Of a DNA stretch of 64,000 nucleotides, positions 35,341 to 44,329 are shown one piece after another. Position numbers and translations under genes: made by a program. A model generated the notes under the pieces. The model was not told the origin of the DNA, did not search any database, and saw only the letters and a list, made by a program, of their open reading frames with translations. The DNA lies in assembly GCA_025782395.1 (NCBI GenBank), contig JALGZD010000004.1, forward strand, positions 27,601 through 91,600, in the 5' to 3' direction. The stretch's first letter is position 1, and every line of letters starts with the position of its first letter. This DNA is from a bacterium (lineage in GTDB: Bacteria > Joyebacterota > Joyebacteria > Joyebacterales > Joyebacteraceae).

Positions 35341-36804
35341 ATGGGGCGGGATCAAGACGAATCAAGAGCCGTGATCGTTGGAGCGGGTGCGGCCGGTCGC
35401 ATGGTGGCCGAGGAGATGCGTCTACGACCCGAGCACGGCTACAGAGTGGTCGGATTCCTGGACGACGATCCGGGCAAGCAAGGCCGCGAGATCTCCGACA
35501 TCCCGGTCCTGGGATCGATCAGCGATCTGTGCGAGATCATCAAGGTACAGAGTATCAGCGAGATCGTGATCGCCATGCCGTCCGCATCGGGACGTTCGAT
35601 TCGCGAGGTTGTCAAACTCTGTGAAGAGGCTGGGACTTCCTTCAAGATTGTTCCGGGCGTGTGGGAGATCATCCTCGGTGATGTGACGATCAACCAACTG
35701 CGAGAGGTCAGACCGGAGGATCTTCTGGGTCGCGAGACGGTTTCTCTCGATCAGGAAGAGATGATCGGGTACCTCGCCGGCAAGCGGGTTCTGGTCACGG
35801 GAGCGGGCGGATCAATCGGATCGGAACTGGCAAGGCAGGTGGCTGCCTTCAGTCCCGGGCATGTCCTTCTAATGGGTCGTGGTGAGAACAGCATCTACGC
35901 CATCGACCAGGAGATAGGGCAGTACTATCCGTATGTGAAGAGATCCGCCATCATCAGTAGCATCAGCGACGCCCACGCAGTGGAGAATGTCTTCCGTACC
36001 TATCGTCCTCAGATCGTCTTCCACGCTGCGGCTCACAAGCATGTGCATCTGATGCAGGCGTACCCTGACGAGGCCATAAAGAACAACGTGATCGGCACCC
36101 GCATCCTGGTGGACGCGGCCGTGCGCTACGGAGCCGAACGTCTCGTGATGCTGTCGACCGACAAGGCAGTGAGACCGAGGGGCGCCATGGGAGCATCGAA
36201 GCGACTGGCGGAGTCCATCCTCGTCGAACGTGCAGCGCACGGATGCGACACGAAGCTGATGGCCGTTCGATTCGGCAACGTCCTTGCCAGCAGGGGAAGC
36301 GTCGTGCCGCTTTTCCGTCAGCAGATTCGCCTCGGCGGACCCGTGACGGTCACGCATCCGGACGTCACCAGGTATTTCATGACCATCAGAGAAGCAGCGC
36401 TGCTGGTCCTCGAGGCCGGGCTCGCGGGACACGGGGGAGAAGTGTTCGTCCTCGACATGGGCGAGCCCATCCGTATTGCCGATCTCGCAGCTCACCTGAT
36501 TCGGCTCTCGGGACTCGAGCCGGGCAAGGATATCGCCATTGAGTTCTGTGGCCTCAGACCGGGCGAAAAGCTGCACGAAGAACTGTGGTATTCCGACGAG
36601 ACGCTCTCGAGGACGTCGCACGACAAGGTCATGGTAGTTCAGTCGCCGGCAGCCGGCCTCGTGACCGATCTGGAGAAACGAGTCGCGCGTCTGGAGAAAC
36701 TGGCGCGTGTGTGCGACCGCGACCAGATACTTGGAGAGCTCGCGGACATCTTTCCCGACATGGAAACTGGGACGAAACATGACAAAGGAAATACCGGCAG
36801 CTGA
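35341..36804 (+). CDS. Soluble CapD/PglF-type nucleotide-sugar dehydratase or epimerase
   Basis: A 487-residue protein of the CapD family. The N-terminal Rossmann-like domain (AVIVGAGAAGRMVAEEM, VVGFLDDDPGKQG) precedes the catalytic SDR domain from residue ~142 (VLVTGAGGSIGSELARQV, FHAAAHKHVHLMQAYP, MLSTDKAVRPRGAMGASKR). It lacks the four N-terminal membrane helices of PglF and CapD. Such enzymes 4,6-dehydrate UDP-GlcNAc. The aminotransferase gene overlapping its end fits a route to a diamino- or amino-deoxy sugar. The product sugar is inference. Confidence 0.88.
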   Translation: MGRDQDESRAVIVGAGAAGRMVAEEMRLRPEHGYRVVGFLDDDPGKQGREISDIPVLGSISDLCEIIKVQSISEIVIAMPSASGRSIREVVKLCEEAGTSFKIVPGVWEIILGDVTINQLREVRPEDLLGRETVSLDQEEMIGYLAGKRVLVTGAGGSIGSELARQVAAFSPGHVLLMGRGENSIYAIDQEIGQYYPYVKRSAIISSISDAHAVENVFRTYRPQIVFHAAAHKHVHLMQAYPDEAIKNNVIGTRILVDAAVRYGAERLVMLSTDKAVRPRGAMGASKRLAESILVERAAHGCDTKLMAVRFGNVLASRGSVVPLFRQQIRLGGPVTVTHPDVTRYFMTIREAALLVLEAGLAGHGGEVFVLDMGEPIRIADLAAHLIRLSGLEPGKDIAIEFCGLRPGEKLHEELWYSDETLSRTSHDKVMVVQSPAAGLVTDLEKRVARLEKLARVCDRDQILGELADIFPDMETGTKHDKGNTGS

Positions 36805-37978
36805 GGGTGGGATACCGGTACGCGGTGACTACCTTCCGTTTGCCAGACCATCGATCGGGCAATCCGAGATAGACCTTGTGGTAGAAACCCTCAAGTCGGG
36901 ATGGCTCACGGTCGGTCCCCGCACGAAGGAGTTCGGGCGAAGGGTAGCGGAGTACGTTGGTGTGCCCAAGGCCGTGGCACTGAGTTCGTGTACAGCCGGC
37001 CTCCATCTGGCGCTCGATGCATTCGGTGTGGGACCTGAAGACGAGGTCATTCTCCCGGCGCTCGATTTCGCGTCAGGCGTGAACACGGTGCTCCATCTTG
37101 GTGCCCGTCCTGTCCTTGTGGACATCGATCGCCAGACGCTTAACATCACCACTGAGATTTTCGAACGGGCAATAACAGATCGCACAAAGGTTCTGATGCC
37201 CGTGCATTTCGCGGGGCGTCCCTGCGAGATGGATGGCATCCTCGAACTGGCTCGCGCGAGGGGACTCAGAGTTCTCGGAGACGGCGCTCACGCCATTGGA
37301 GCGGACATTGGAGGCAGAAAGATAGGCTCTATCGCCGACGCCACATCGTTCAGCTTCTACGTCACGAAGGGCATAACCACGGGCGAAGGCGGTGCAATTG
37401 CATCTCCGGATCCCGATCTGATCGCGAAGGTAGCACGACTCAGCCTGCACGGGATGAGCAGCGATGCATGGAAAAGGTACAGCGATCGAGGACCGTGGTA
37501 CTACGAGATCCTCGAAGCAGGCTACAAGTACAACATGAACGATGTGCTTGCGGCGATCGGTCTGAAGCAGATGGACAGAGTGGACGACTTCAGAGATCGC
37601 CGGACCGAGCTGGCTCGTATGTACAGCGACGCATTCGCCGGGATGCCGGAGATCGAGGCGCCACTCGACTACGCTTTGGGGCACCACGCCTGGCACCTTT
37701 ATCCGATACAGATCAGGATCGAGTCTCTCACGATTGATCGCGATCGCTTCATCAGGGATCTGATCGAGGAGGGCATAGGGGCGAGCGTGCACTTCATCCC
37801 GCTGCATTACCATCCGTATTTCCGGGATCGGCTTGGCTACGGCAAGGGTAGCTTCCCCGAAACGGAATCGTATTTCGAACGCGCCATCTCGCTTCCCATC
37901 TACCCGTCGATGGCGGACGACGATGCACGAGACGTTGTCACGGCAGTCGCCAAGCTGGTGGACTACTACCGGAGGTAG
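36779..37978 (+). CDS. DegT/DnrJ/EryC1-family PLP aminotransferase
   Basis: A 399-residue sugar aminotransferase. LPFARPSIGQSEIDLVVETL begins the family core; the PLP-binding region reads SFYVTKGITTGEGG with Lys near residue 197, and GDGAHAIGADIGGRKIG holds the cofactor Asp. ATG 36779 lies 26 bases inside the end of the dehydratase gene, so the two are translationally coupled. Together they would make a 4-amino-4,6-dideoxy sugar nucleotide from a keto intermediate. The FemAB-like gene downstream could acylate that amine. Confidence 0.92.
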   Translation: MTKEIPAAEGGIPVRGDYLPFARPSIGQSEIDLVVETLKSGWLTVGPRTKEFGRRVAEYVGVPKAVALSSCTAGLHLALDAFGVGPEDEVILPALDFASGVNTVLHLGARPVLVDIDRQTLNITTEIFERAITDRTKVLMPVHFAGRPCEMDGILELARARGLRVLGDGAHAIGADIGGRKIGSIADATSFSFYVTKGITTGEGGAIASPDPDLIAKVARLSLHGMSSDAWKRYSDRGPWYYEILEAGYKYNMNDVLAAIGLKQMDRVDDFRDRRTELARMYSDAFAGMPEIEAPLDYALGHHAWHLYPIQIRIESLTIDRDRFIRDLIEEGIGASVHFIPLHYHPYFRDRLGYGKGSFPETESYFERAISLPIYPSMADDDARDVVTAVAKLVDYYRR

Positions 37979-37983
37979 CCGGC

Positions 37984-38949
37984 GTGGGCATGGATCTCTC
38001 GACCGTTCTTGCCGAGAGTGAATGGAACGCCCTTGTCGCGAAGGACGACGGGGCGTCTTTCTTCCAGACCCCGACGTGGAGTTCGCTTGTCGCTCTCCTT
38101 CCGGGATGGTCCGCTGCCGCTCTGGCCGCCCGAGTCAACGGGAGGCTGGTGGCCGCCCTGCCGTTTCTCAGACACACGCGACGCGGCTTGATGACGCTTG
38201 AGTCGATGCCGTTCGGTACCTACGGTGGAGTCCTTCTTTCGCCGTCCGCTGCGCCGTACGCCGCCTCGGAGCTGCTTGAGGCGTTCGCAAGGGCCGCCGC
38301 GGCTCCGCGGGTGTCCGCAGCGAGAGTGGTTGACTTTGCGGGAAGGCTCGCCGGGGACAGTACGGGGTTTGAGAGCAGACGCAACGAAGCACAGATCCTC
38401 GAGCTTGGTCGGGAGTTCGATGAGCTGTGGAACGGCTTCAAGCCATCGGTACGCAACAAAGTGAGAAAGGCAAGCAACGCCGGAGTGACGGTACGCCTGG
38501 CAGTTTCGCTTGAGGACTTCCTCACATATCACGGAATGCTCGAGGAGTGCAGCACGAGGTGGGGAGTCGGGAACGTTTTTACGAGAGACTTCTTCGCGGC
38601 CCTCTTCGAGTCCGGATCGGAGCGGGTCCAGGTGCTCCTGGCTGTACACGATGACCTTGTGATCGCCGGAGATCTGAACTTCCTCTGGAAGGACACCGTT
38701 TTCAACTGGGGAAACGTATCCAGGAATTCTGCCAGAAGTCTCGGGGCGAACAGCCTGCTCCACGCCCACGCTATTGAGCTCGCGGTCGAGGGAGAGCGTC
38801 GGACATACAATCTTGGGTCGAGCGCCGGCATCGAAGGCGTCGAATCGTTCAAGTCCGCTTTTGGAACGAGGAAAGTCAGCTACAGGACCTACTTCGTCGA
38901 GAAAAGATGGTATCGCGCGTTGAAATCCGTCGTCGCTCGCCGAGCATAG
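37984..38949 (+). CDS. FemAB/GNAT-like acyltransferase
   Basis: A 321-residue protein with the duplicated GNAT fold of FemAB/BioF2-type proteins. Typical elements are SFFQTPTWSSLVALLPGW near the N-terminus, PSVRNKVRKASNAGVTVRLA in the middle, and the late stretch LGANSLLHAHAIELAVEGE, then YNLGSSAGIEGVESFKSAFG. It may transfer an aminoacyl or acyl group, perhaps to an amino sugar, given the preceding aminotransferase. The start is GTG 37984 with a close ATG alternative at 37990. Confidence 0.8.
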   Translation: MGMDLSTVLAESEWNALVAKDDGASFFQTPTWSSLVALLPGWSAAALAARVNGRLVAALPFLRHTRRGLMTLESMPFGTYGGVLLSPSAAPYAASELLEAFARAAAAPRVSAARVVDFAGRLAGDSTGFESRRNEAQILELGREFDELWNGFKPSVRNKVRKASNAGVTVRLAVSLEDFLTYHGMLEECSTRWGVGNVFTRDFFAALFESGSERVQVLLAVHDDLVIAGDLNFLWKDTVFNWGNVSRNSARSLGANSLLHAHAIELAVEGERRTYNLGSSAGIEGVESFKSAFGTRKVSYRTYFVEKRWYRALKSVVARRA

Positions 38950-38959
38950 AGGGGATCTC

Positions 38960-40234
38960 TTGAGAACCAGTGCCAGGATTCTTCTGTTTGTCGCAGTGGT
39001 CGTGCACTTGGCATTCGCCGTTTCGCTGGTACATCCGGGGCACTTTCTGAACCCTCTGTTTCCCGAGGGGATGCACAACATCGGCGACGGACAGGGGAGC
39101 GATTTCTTTGCGTTTTATCAGGCTGGAAGCTACGTCCTTGAAGGAAGGGACATCTACCAGAGACCCATGGAGGACGCGGAGCGAACCGTCCCATACGCCT
39201 ATTTCTACCGTTACCTTCCGTTCGTTGCGTATACGCTGGGTGTGGCGGCCAACGCGGTAAGTCCGTGGGTGGCGTACTGGATATGGACCGCCATGGTGGA
39301 ACTTGTGCTCATCGGTTGCATCCTCCTGACGCGACGGCTTGTTCGCGACAGTTCTCTCTTTGCGCTACTCGCTTCCATGTGGCTGCTGTACACGCCGTTC
39401 TACATCGAGCAGTACATGGGACAGCTCAACCTGCTGATGGCGGCCGGGATCTTCCTGATGGTCTTGTCCTACTCGGAAGGGAAGATGAAGCGGTTCGACT
39501 GGATCTGGATTGCCACACTCGTCACCAAGCATCTGACGGTTCTCTACGTGCCGCTCATGCTGCGGATGAAGCGATACCGGACCGTGCTCGTGGCGTTCAC
39601 GATACTGGGTGTCACCGCGATACCCTACCTCGCCATACGCACCAGCGGGGTTGGGGACTTCGCGCACGACAATTTCGATCTCACGCTGTACCCATACCCC
39701 GGGAATTTCGGCGTTCTTGCGCTCCTCATGGTCCTCAAGATGCGGCTCTTTCCTGTCGCCTCGAGCATAGGTTTCGATCTGGGACCCGTCAGGATGACCG
39801 TCACGCGAGCGCTCGTCCTTCTGGTAATGATGGTCCCAAGTCTGACAAGTCTGAATATCACATTCAGAAGGCGCCCGTTCGATCTCCTCGAGTCCGTTGC
39901 GCTCTGGACGATGGTCTACTTCTTCGTATTCAGAGAGGTCTGGGAGTATCATTATGTGCTGCTTCTGCCGCTGTTCGTCCTTCTCTACGCCAGGACAAGG
40001 GCACGCGTTCTGTGGTATATCTACGCGATTGCTGCAGCACCGACGCTTTTCATTCTCTACGATGTGCCCGGACGGAACCCGGAAGTCCAGTGGAGCGCTC
40101 TCGAACACATCGTCAATCACGCGTTCAAAGTCGTTCCACTTGTGTGGCTCTTCATCTGGGTCGCTGCCGGTTGCTTCAGGCGCCACTCGGATCGAACAGC
40201 CGACAGCGAGCGGGTACTCCTCAGCGCGAGTTGA
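38960..40234 (+). CDS. GT87-like integral membrane glycosyltransferase
   Basis: A 424-residue membrane protein with about ten hydrophobic helices. An N-terminal loop carries GDGQGSDFFAFYQAGSYVL, with the acidic residues expected at the GT-C lipid-phosphate-sugar site. VTKHLTVLYVPLMLRMKRYR and RPFDLLESVALWTMVYFFVF occur later. This matches DUF2029/GT87 (polyprenyl-phosphate mannose-dependent mannosyltransferases). The TTG start follows GAGGGGATC. It would act on the periplasmic face with lipid-linked donors from the DPM-like enzymes. Confidence 0.8.
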   Translation: MRTSARILLFVAVVVHLAFAVSLVHPGHFLNPLFPEGMHNIGDGQGSDFFAFYQAGSYVLEGRDIYQRPMEDAERTVPYAYFYRYLPFVAYTLGVAANAVSPWVAYWIWTAMVELVLIGCILLTRRLVRDSSLFALLASMWLLYTPFYIEQYMGQLNLLMAAGIFLMVLSYSEGKMKRFDWIWIATLVTKHLTVLYVPLMLRMKRYRTVLVAFTILGVTAIPYLAIRTSGVGDFAHDNFDLTLYPYPGNFGVLALLMVLKMRLFPVASSIGFDLGPVRMTVTRALVLLVMMVPSLTSLNITFRRRPFDLLESVALWTMVYFFVFREVWEYHYVLLLPLFVLLYARTRARVLWYIYAIAAAPTLFILYDVPGRNPEVQWSALEHIVNHAFKVVPLVWLFIWVAAGCFRRHSDRTADSERVLLSAS

Positions 40235-40310
40235 GGATCTTCAGGATCCGCCAAAGGCACCCACCCGGCGCAGACGCGCCACCAAGCAGCAAGATGCGGG
40301 AAAGCGAACA

Positions 40311-41420
40311 GTGAGAATTGCCTACCTATCGATAGGAGGACACATCCACACGGAGCGATGGCTCCGCTACTTCGTCGAAAGGGGGCACGATGTCCACCTC
40401 CTGACCGTGCAGCCCGCGCCGATCGAGGGAGTGACGATACACGACATCCGTACGGGCATTCCCTTCAAACCTCTCCACTACGCCGTCGCGCTCTGCAAGG
40501 TCAGACGTATCCTGCGACGGATCCAACCGGACCTCCTGCACACGCATTTCCTGACCGGGTACGGCTACTGGGGTGCCTGCTCGCGCTTCCATCCGTTCAT
40601 CATGACCGTCTGGGGAGATGACGTCTACACGACCCCCCACGAGTCGTTCCTCAAGGCAAAGCTGGCGCGCACGGTGCTCAGACGCGCCGACCTCATCACG
40701 GGCGACTCCCAGGATATCCTGGACCACGTCGTCGCCATGGGCGGCGAAGCTACCAAGTGCAGGCTGGTGCAATGGGGGGTTGATCTCGACCGCTTCGGTC
40801 CGAACGCTCCATCCGCCGTGCGGGAGAAGCTGGGGATTCCGGTTGACTCCCCTCTTGTGATCAGCATCAGGAGTTTCACACAGGCCTACTACAACATAGA
40901 CATTATAGTCCGCTCGATTCCCGCTGTCCTCTCTGAACGTCCGGCAACACATTTCATCATTGCGGGAAACGAGGGTGATGACTCGGAGCTCAGAGGGCTG
41001 GCGAGCGAACTCGAAATCGGCTCGAATGTGCACTTCGTGGGCAGAATCCCTCACCAGGAGCTTCCAGGCTATCTCGTAGCTTCTGATATCTTCCTGACTG
41101 TGCCGTCCGTGGACGCCACGCCGGTCTCGCTTCTCGAGGGGATGGCCTGCGGGACGGCCGTCATCATCTCGAATCTGCCATCCGCTCTTGAGTGGGTGAC
41201 CCACGAGGAGAGTGGTCTTGTCGTTGAGGCGGGGAATCGCACGGAGCTTGAAAGCGCAATACTGCGTCTGATCGACAGGCCCGAGATGCGCGCGCGCTTC
41301 GGGCGAATCGGGGTGGAGAAGGTGAGGAAAGGGGCGGACCACCGAGCACACATGGCCAGAATGGAAAAACTCTGTCTGGAACTGGTCCACAGGAAAGAGG
41401 ATGAGCAAGGTGTCGGGTAG
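40311..41420 (+). CDS. Family 4 glycosyltransferase
   Basis: A 369-residue GT-B enzyme starting at GTG 40311. The N-terminal domain has RIAYLSIGGHIHTERWLRYF and LLHTHFLTGYGYWGACSRFH. The C-terminal donor domain has FVGRIPHQELPGYLVASDIF and VSLLEGMACGTAVIISN with an E-rich loop. The upstream gap of 76 bases shows no regulatory feature. The end overlaps the next GT2 by 20 bases. Sugar and acceptor are unknown; similar enzymes extend surface polysaccharides. Confidence 0.9.
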   Translation: MRIAYLSIGGHIHTERWLRYFVERGHDVHLLTVQPAPIEGVTIHDIRTGIPFKPLHYAVALCKVRRILRRIQPDLLHTHFLTGYGYWGACSRFHPFIMTVWGDDVYTTPHESFLKAKLARTVLRRADLITGDSQDILDHVVAMGGEATKCRLVQWGVDLDRFGPNAPSAVREKLGIPVDSPLVISIRSFTQAYYNIDIIVRSIPAVLSERPATHFIIAGNEGDDSELRGLASELEIGSNVHFVGRIPHQELPGYLVASDIFLTVPSVDATPVSLLEGMACGTAVIISNLPSALEWVTHEESGLVVEAGNRTELESAILRLIDRPEMRARFGRIGVEKVRKGADHRAHMARMEKLCLELVHRKEDEQGVG

Positions 41421-42342
41421 ATCTGTCAGCGTAGTCATACCGACCTACAACCGGCTCTCCTTCCTCAGGGAGACGCTGAACGCTCTCTCGGAGCAGACTT
41501 ATCCATCCTCCCTGGTTCAGGTGATTGTTGTCGACGACTGCTCCAAAGACGAAACCCCTGGCTTCATCGAGGCCGCGGAGACCCCCTTTGAGCTGCGTGC
41601 CGTACACCACACGACAAACAAGGGACGCGCGGCGGCGCGGAACACCGGGATCAGGGAAGCCGACGGGGATCTTGTTCTCTTTGTCGATGACGATATGCGT
41701 TCGAAGCCGGACCTCATCGAGCAACATGTCGCTTTTCAGGAGTCCCACGGGGAGTCCATGGTCATTGGAAGCGCATTGCAGGCACCGGAGCTGGGAACTT
41801 CAACCGTTTACACGTACCTCGATCGCATGGGTGTTCACAAACTCGAACCCGGCTCAAGAGTGCCGGCGCGCTACTTCGTCACGAACAACTCGTCCGTTCC
41901 CCGGAAGGCCCTGCTCGATGTCGGGCTCTTTGACGAGTCATTCACCAACTACGGATTCGAGGATACCGAAATCGCCTTCCGCCTTGAGGACAACCTCAGA
42001 CTGGCCTCCTGGTACTGTGGCGAAGCCGTCGCTTTCCACCTGCATGCCCAGACCCTTGACGATATCCTCGCGAAACGCGAGGAGGCGGTTCGCCCTCTCC
42101 GAAGGCTCCTCCAGTTGCACCCCGAGCGCGCATCCGAGCTTTCCGTCGACGTTCTTATGCCTCCGGCCGCGGGTGACTCGTTGTCGCTTCGCTCGAAGAA
42201 GCTCCTGATCTTTCTCGCCACCAATCCTCTGGGCTACCTGCTCGTGCGAGGAACCGCACGGCGCATCCAGCTCGGCCCGCTATCGGTTCCCGCGCTCACC
42301 TATCTGATTGCCTGCCGTTACAGACGCGCCCTCGCGGTCTAG
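41401..42342 (+). CDS. Family 2 glycosyltransferase
   Basis: A 313-residue GT2 enzyme with VSVVIPTYNRLSFLRETL, VVDDCSKDETPGFIE, NKGRAAARNTGIREADGD and the metal-site strand LVLFVDDDMRSKPDL. The later motif NYGFEDTEIAFRLE is typical of chondroitin-polymerase-like or galactosyl-type C-terminal domains (Glyco_transf_7C-like). It is the last gene of the glycan run. A hairpin 62 bases after its stop may end the transcript. Confidence 0.9.
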   Translation: MSKVSGRSVSVVIPTYNRLSFLRETLNALSEQTYPSSLVQVIVVDDCSKDETPGFIEAAETPFELRAVHHTTNKGRAAARNTGIREADGDLVLFVDDDMRSKPDLIEQHVAFQESHGESMVIGSALQAPELGTSTVYTYLDRMGVHKLEPGSRVPARYFVTNNSSVPRKALLDVGLFDESFTNYGFEDTEIAFRLEDNLRLASWYCGEAVAFHLHAQTLDDILAKREEAVRPLRRLLQLHPERASELSVDVLMPPAAGDSLSLRSKKLLIFLATNPLGYLLVRGTARRIQLGPLSVPALTYLIACRYRRALAV

Positions 42343-42689
42343 GACCGTTCTCGCCAACATTCATTACTCGCAATGGCACGCATTGCACCGAAGCGGATTG
42401 CAGCAAACGGCGCCCGCCGTTTGTAACAAGATCTCTACCGGTGCTCGCTCTGCCGCATGCGGCGGAAGGGCCCGCTTCGTGGCCATTGTCATCGATCTCC
42501 CTCCCAGCGTCGGGCCTCGATATCAGTGTGGCACGCTCCATGCTTCTGGAGGGCTGGCGACAATTGAATACGGGAATCGCGTTCCCTGCGGTACACGTGA
42601 GCAGTCGCCAGGTCGTGGGCTGATCCCCAAACCAGAGACCAAGTCGTACGCCACCTGTTGCACGTTACTTCGGGGAACGCACATCTACA

Positions 42690-42720
42690 GCGGCCCCCTC
42701 CCGTTCGGGGAGGGGGCCGC
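42690..42720 (+). terminator. Strong GC hairpin upstream of the BMC promoter
   Basis: GCGGCCCCCTCCC pairs perfectly with GGGAGGGGGCCGC around a five-base loop. The sequence after it (AAGTTGTTTGCGGTCTTTCC) is only moderately T-rich, so intrinsic termination is likely but imperfect. The stem is symmetrical and could act on either strand. It would insulate the BMC operon from glycan-gene readthrough. Confidence 0.65.
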
Positions 42721-42741
42721 AAGTTGTTTGCGGTCTTTCCG

Positions 42742-42770
42742 TTGACACGTCATGTCCTCTCTGCTAAACT
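42742..42770 (+). promoter_or_regulatory. Sigma70-type promoter of the BMC operon
   Basis: TTGACA (42742-42747) is spaced exactly 17 bases from TAAACT (42765-42770). The predicted start near 42777 gives a leader of about 34 bases to the first gene. It is the best promoter match in the window, and no adjacent regulator gene is present. Imperfect GACA/TGTC half-sites flank the 5' spacer. Confidence 0.75.
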
Positions 42771-42810
42771 TCCCCCGACTTCGGTCAATTGCCGAGCCGA
42801 CGAGGTATAG

Positions 42811-43518
42811 GTGCAGGCGTTTCACGTCGCACCCGGCTCGATGCGCGGAGGAAGCTTGGACGAGATCGAGAGGATTGCAGAAGAGGTCATCCGCAGGCTG
42901 GGCGCCTCCAGTCCGACTGCGGGCCCGACCACGGCTACGGCTACGGCCACAATCCCCGTTTCGGTCTCGGCGAGGCACGTCCATGTCTCGAGGAGTGTAC
43001 TGGACAGGTTGTATGGTGAGGGGTTCAGCCTCACGCGGAGGACCGATCTGGGACAGCCCGGAGAGTTTGCCTCGGCCCAGACGGTGACTCTGGTCGGACA
43101 ATCGATGCGCGCAATCGAGGACGTCCGTGTGCTGGGGCCAGTGCGCACTTACACTCAGGTTGAGATCTCAGGCACTGACGCTGTTAGACTGGGGATTGAC
43201 CCACCGATCCGTCGATCCGGCGACCTCGCGGGCAGCGAGCCGATCACCCTTGTGGGACCAGTCGGGACGGTTCGCCTCAGCGAGGGAGCGATCCGAGCAA
43301 TGCGCCACATCCATATGACAGAGCGCGACGCGGAGATTCACAGGGTGAAGGACGGGGATCCTGTCAGGGTCCGCTTCCCGGGACCGGCCGCGCTGGTGCT
43401 CGAGAACGTCCTGATCCGGGTTTCGAAGAGCGCACTTCTGGAGCTTCATCTTGATACCGACAACGCCAATGCGGCTGACGTAAGGCCGCCAATGACCGTG
43501 GAGATCCTCCATTCCTGA
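42811..43518 (+). CDS. pduL: Phosphate acyltransferase PduL (BMC cargo)
   Basis: PduL exchanges CoA for phosphate on acyl-CoA, recycling CoA inside a microcompartment and leading to ATP formation. From GTG 42811 the protein has 235 residues. Zinc-ligand motifs are VSARHVHVSR (H56, H58) and MRHIHMTERDAEIH (H166, H168). Before the catalytic domain lies an amphipathic helix (SLDEIERIAEEVIRRLG, residues 15-31) and a Thr/Ala/Pro linker, the layout of an encapsulation peptide. GTG 42811 has GAGG five bases upstream; ATG 42841 and TTG 42856 are alternatives that keep the helix wholly or nearly so. Confidence 0.92.
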   Translation: MQAFHVAPGSMRGGSLDEIERIAEEVIRRLGASSPTAGPTTATATATIPVSVSARHVHVSRSVLDRLYGEGFSLTRRTDLGQPGEFASAQTVTLVGQSMRAIEDVRVLGPVRTYTQVEISGTDAVRLGIDPPIRRSGDLAGSEPITLVGPVGTVRLSEGAIRAMRHIHMTERDAEIHRVKDGDPVRVRFPGPAALVLENVLIRVSKSALLELHLDTDNANAADVRPPMTVEILHS

Positions 43519-43550
43519 ACGGAGGGAACTCTGGTTAGGGGGTGAAACGA

Positions 43551-43820
43551 TTGCCGGGACTTGCACTTGGAATGGTTGAGACCAAGGGGGTCGTAGGACT
43601 CATCGAGGCCGCCGACGCGATGGTCAAGACCGCGAACGTCAAGCTGACGAAGTACGAGAGAATCGGCGGCGGGTATGTCACCGCTATCGTCAGAGGCGAT
43701 GTCGGCGCTGTCAAGGCTGCGGTCGCAGCAGGGGCTGCGGCTGCCGGTCGCGTCGGTGAGCTCGTTTCCTATCATGTCATACCAGCGCCCCACGAGATGC
43801 TGGAAAAGACGATGCTGTAG
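43551..43820 (+). CDS. BMC-H hexameric shell protein 1
   Basis: An 89-residue single-BMC-domain protein (PduA/EutM/CcmK type) that forms flat hexagonal shell tiles. [21 protein letters not shown] opens the domain in its first 21 residues; the pore loop is [16 protein letters not shown] with a Gly-Gly-Gly lining. It closes [16 protein letters not shown] choose TTG 43551, with AGGGGGTG about 7 bases upstream; GTG 43542 would add three residues. It is very similar to the second BMC-H gene, suggesting local duplication. Confidence 0.94.
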   Translation: MPGLALGMVETKGVVGLIEAADAMVKTANVKLTKYERIGGGYVTAIVRGDVGAVKAAVAAGAAAAGRVGELVSYHVIPAPHEMLEKTML

Positions 43821-43922
43821 AGGGAAAGGGATTGCGGCGTTCGCTGATCTTGGCGGAGGCTGAGTGTTTTCATGCGATAGACACGATTCAGTAGCAATGT
43901 GACCTGTTCGCGGGAGGGTGAA

Positions 43923-44219
43923 ATGGGCGAAGCCCTCGGAATGATCGAGACCAGAGGTTTTGTCGGAATGGTCGAGGCATCCGACGCTATGGTCAAGGCA
44001 GCAAGAGTCAGACTCGTCGGCTATGAGAAGGTTGGCGGGGGATATGTCGCGGCCATCGTCCGCGGCGACGTAGCGGCGGTGCGCGCGGCCGTAGATGCCG
44101 GAATGGCAGCGGCCAGCAAGGTGGGCGAGCTCATGTCGACGCACGTCATACCGCAGCCTCACTCGAGTCTTGAGGATGTGCTGCCCATCGGCAAGACGGT
44201 GAAGTCGGGAGCAAAGTAG
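43923..44219 (+). CDS. BMC-H hexameric shell protein 2
   Basis: A 98-residue BMC-H paralogue of the preceding gene. It has [20 protein letters not shown], the pore region [20 protein letters not shown], and [20 protein letters not shown] short C-terminal extension ends [11 protein letters not shown] 43923 follows GGGAGGGTGA. The ~100-base gap after BMC-H 1 has no recognised element. Two BMC-H types usually tune pore chemistry across the facets. Confidence 0.95.
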   Translation: MGEALGMIETRGFVGMVEASDAMVKAARVRLVGYEKVGGGYVAAIVRGDVAAVRAAVDAGMAAASKVGELMSTHVIPQPHSSLEDVLPIGKTVKSGAK

Positions 44220-44222
44220 GTT

Positions 44223-44284
44223 CCACGGCTGTTCAGGACAGCGCGTGACCAGCTGTGGACGACCTGCCCGACGCGGTGGGCAGG
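44223..44284 (+). promoter_or_regulatory. Paired RNA hairpins between BMC-H 2 and BMC-P 1
   Basis: CCACGGCT (44223-44230) pairs with AGCTGTGG (44251-44258), with one G-T wobble. CCTGCCC (44263-44269) pairs with GGGCAGG (44278-44284). They lie in a 110-base gap right after the abundant hexamer genes. They could lower readthrough or shield mRNA ends so that hexamers exceed pentamers. This is inference from position. Confidence 0.4.
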
Positions 44285-44329
44285 CACAGTCTGCGTCGTG
44301 CGCTGCCTCACGGACGGCAGAGGTAAACC

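Larger units (their letters stand above)
42343..42810. other. Intergenic region between glycan run and BMC operon
   Basis: This 468-base region holds no supported gene. It contains a perfect 8-bp hairpin at 42404-42423 (CAAACGGC-GCCC-GCCGTTTG), which is a weak terminator candidate for the glycan genes. It also holds the strong 13-bp hairpin at 42690-42720 and the BMC promoter at 42742-42770. Open frames crossing it lack ribosome binding sites and known domains. Confidence 0.6.

Noticed and set aside
42308..42745. 145-codon + strand open frame between the glycan run and the BMC operon
   Set aside because: It has no ribosome site, crosses a strong terminator-like hairpin and the BMC promoter, and shows no domain.
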